Positions 5,870 to 6,961 of a stretch of DNA of 6,961 bases are shown here, piece after piece (position 1 is the first letter of the stretch; each line of letters opens with the position of its first letter). The DNA comes from Syntrophomonadaceae bacterium (lineage in GTDB: Bacteria; Bacillota; Dethiobacteria; DTU022), in assembly GCA_007129055.1 (NCBI GenBank), contig SKWE01000129.1, positions 1 to 6,961 on the forward strand. The letters run 5' to 3'. The notes beneath the pieces were generated by a model. The model was given only the letters and a program-made list of their open reading frames with translations. It made no database searches and was not told the origin of the DNA. Made by a program: the position numbers and the translations under genes.

Positions 5870-5956
5870 GGAATTCCACGTCAAATCTAAAAATTCCTTT
5901 ATTTAAAAATAAATCAAGGAAACGGAATGAAACGGGGACTCTTTAATGTGGATTCC
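5870..5956. repeat. 87-bp imperfect palindromic element (MITE- or REP-like)
   Basis: The left end GGAATTCCACGTCAAA (5870-5885) pairs with the right end TTTAATGTGGATTCC (5942-5956), with one bulge, one wobble and one mismatch. Inside lies a second stem, TTCCTT (5894-5899) against AAGGAA (5916-5921), around the AT-rich core TTTATTT-AA-AAATAAA (5898-5913). The right side carries an unpaired GC-richer stretch containing AACGGGGACTC (5931-5941). Together these resemble a small non-autonomous mobile element or a dispersed palindromic repeat. No coding potential and no obvious target-site duplication are visible. It sits between the divergent duplicated-Cys gene and the copper pump, in the likely promoter region of the former. 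Confidence 0.45.
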
Positions 5957-5983
5957 TGTTTTCCTAATACAATTACAAACATT

Positions 5984-6012
5984 TTGCCAATTAATAAGTG
6001 CCGTGATAACAT
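5984..6012 (+). promoter_or_regulatory. Promoter of the copper ATPase gene
   Basis: TTGCCA (5984-5989) and TAACAT (6007-6012) are separated by 17 nt, matching the sigma-A consensus in 5 of 6 and 4 of 6 positions. Transcription would start near 6019, inside the palindrome that follows, leaving a leader of about 100 nt. Confidence 0.5.
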
Positions 6013-6014
6013 AT

Positions 6015-6027
6015 TATTGTAACAATA
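6015..6027. promoter_or_regulatory. Operator candidate TATTGT-A-ACAATA before the copper ATPase
   Basis: TATTGT (6015-6020) and ACAATA (6022-6027) form a perfect inverted repeat around a central A, covering the predicted transcription start. A protein bound here would block the promoter, as expected for a metal-responsive repressor. It does not match the CopY-type TACAnnTGTA box, so the regulator cannot be named. Confidence 0.4.
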
Positions 6028-6032
6028 GAACT

Positions 6033-6101
6033 ATGAGTAAAGCACTGCCAGCCAAACACAAACTGGAAGAGAATGAAAGGCAAAAAGATTTGTTTTTATA
6101 A
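6033..6101 (+). other. Possible 22-codon leader ORF before the copper ATPase
   Basis: ATG 6033 opens a hydrophilic peptide starting MSKALPAKHK and ending QKDLFL; its stop TAA (6099-6101) touches the ribosome site of the ATPase gene. It has no Shine-Dalgarno site, and its frame differs from that of the ATPase. It may be translated from the short leader and coupled to the ATPase, or may be chance. Confidence 0.2.
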
Positions 6102-6118
6102 GGAAGGGGAAATTTATA

Positions 6119-6961
6119 ATGGGAAGCATGAACGGCCACCAAAACGGCCATGATAAACACGCCGGACACAGTCCTGAGATGTTCCGTGATAAATTTTGGC
6201 TATCTTTAATTATGACTTTGCCCGTGGTCTTCTGGTCTGAACATATCCAGATTCTTTTTGGTTACCAGGCACCGGAATTTTTCGGGTCGGCCTGGCTCCC
6301 TCCGGTCCTTGGTACAATAATCTTTTTTTATGGTGGATGGGTATTTATTCAAGGTGCATTGCGGGAATTAAAAGACAGGCTTCCCGGTATGATGACCCTT
6401 ATATCCCTGGCTATTACTGTTGCATTTTTGTTCTCATGGATAGTCCAGCTTCAAATGATCGAAGCCGAAGCTCTTTGGTGGGAACTGGCCACCCTGGTTA
6501 CCATTATGTTACTTGGCCACTGGATTGAAATGCGCTCTATAGTCCAGGCGCAGGGCGCATTAAAGGAACTGGCGAAACTACTTCCGGATACCGCCACGCG
6601 CATCACTGATCAGGGAGAGGAGGAGAAGGTCGCAGTAAGCGAGCTAAAGAAAGGCGATCTTGTGCTAGTTCGACCGGGCGAAAGCATTCCTGTGGATGGT
6701 TTGCTGCAAAAAGGAAAAAGTGATCTTAACGAATCAATGATTACCGGTGAATCAAGACCGGTTAAGAAAGTGGAAGGGGACGAAGTTATTGCGGGTACTA
6801 TTAATGGCGAAGGATCGCTGCGCATAGAGGTTACGGGCACCGGTGATGAAACAAAGCTGTCAGGTATTATGCGGCTTGTAAATGAAGCGCAGACATCGAA
6901 GTCAAGGGCTCAGAATCTTGCTGACCGCGCCGCCCAACTTCTAACCGGTGTAGCAATTACA
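6119..6961 (+). CDS. copB: CopB-like copper/silver P1B-type ATPase (C-terminus off the right edge)
   Basis: The first 281 residues are visible. The N-terminus is His-rich (GHQNGHDKHAGH, 6-17) instead of carrying a CxxC heavy-metal domain, the hallmark of the CopB subgroup. It is followed by FRDKFWLSLIMTLPVVFWS (22-40), the typical first membrane helix of that group. Further helices lie near 58-80, 93-110 and 121-137, with MLLGHWIEMRS closing the last. Residues about 145-255 form the actuator domain with KKGDLVLVRPGESIPVDG (177-194) and the dephosphorylation motif TGES (209-212). The CPH metal site, the DKTGT phosphorylation site and the nucleotide-binding domain lie beyond the window, so substrate is inferred from the N-terminal type. 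Such pumps export Cu or Ag from the cytoplasm using ATP. AAGGAAGGGG (6100-6109) lies 9 nt before ATG 6119. A typical full-length protein is about 650-750 residues. Confidence 0.93.
   Translation, partial: MGSMNGHQNGHDKHAGHSPEMFRDKFWLSLIMTLPVVFWSEHIQILFGYQAPEFFGSAWLPPVLGTIIFFYGGWVFIQGALRELKDRLPGMMTLISLAITVAFLFSWIVQLQMIEAEALWWELATLVTIMLLGHWIEMRSIVQAQGALKELAKLLPDTATRITDQGEEEKVAVSELKKGDLVLVRPGESIPVDGLLQKGKSDLNESMITGESRPVKKVEGDEVIAGTINGEGSLRIEVTGTGDETKLSGIMRLVNEAQTSKSRAQNLADRAAQLLTGVAIT

Noticed and set aside
5960..5990. Promoter of the duplicated-Cys gene at minus-strand TTGGCA and TATTAG
   Set aside because: The spacing is only 15 nt and the -10 is weak; no better pair was found, so the promoter of this gene stays unassigned.

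Overview
The window (about 45% GC by impression) looks like the chromosome of an anaerobic, probably Gram-positive Clostridia-type bacterium. The reasons are strong AGGAGG-like Shine-Dalgarno sites, TTG and ATG starts, sigma-A-like promoters, a cysteine-rich ferredoxin-type protein and a P-type copper exporter typical of such genomes. This is inference, since no rRNA or other phylogenetic marker is present. Six protein genes are well supported, two of them cut by the window edges. There is no tRNA, rRNA, CRISPR array or recognisable transposase gene.

Layout. Positions 1-959 (minus, C-terminus off the left edge) encode an aldo/keto reductase with a twin-arginine lipoprotein signal and an acidic Pro/Ala/Glu linker; its promoter lies so close to the ATG that the mRNA may be almost leaderless. 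After a 279-nt divergent gap come yjbQ (1239-1655, plus), preceded by a tiny ORF with an ideal ribosome site, and then a fold-type I PLP aminotransferase of the LysN/MocR-like class (start re-assigned to TTG at 1824). The aminotransferase has its own promoter at 1732-1760. A 352-nt non-coding stretch with several inverted repeats leads to a 431-residue protein (3379-4674, plus) that joins a winged-helix-like N-terminus to a novel-looking Cys cluster region and two 4Fe-4S ferredoxin motifs. It converges on a minus-strand gene (4948-5835) for an unrecognised 295-residue protein built from two copies of a CxxC...CPxMxxxC module. Finally, a divergent region holds an 87-bp imperfect palindromic element, a promoter, a palindromic operator candidate and a possible leader ORF, followed by the first 281 residues of a CopB-like copper/silver P1B-ATPase (6119 to the right edge).

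How the genes relate. They do not form one operon: orientations alternate and most genes have their own upstream signals. I see no convincing single new multi-gene system. The most original items are the duplicated four-cysteine protein, the winged-helix/Fe-S fusion beside it, the short palindromic element, and the compact promoter/operator arrangements in front of the reductase and the copper pump.
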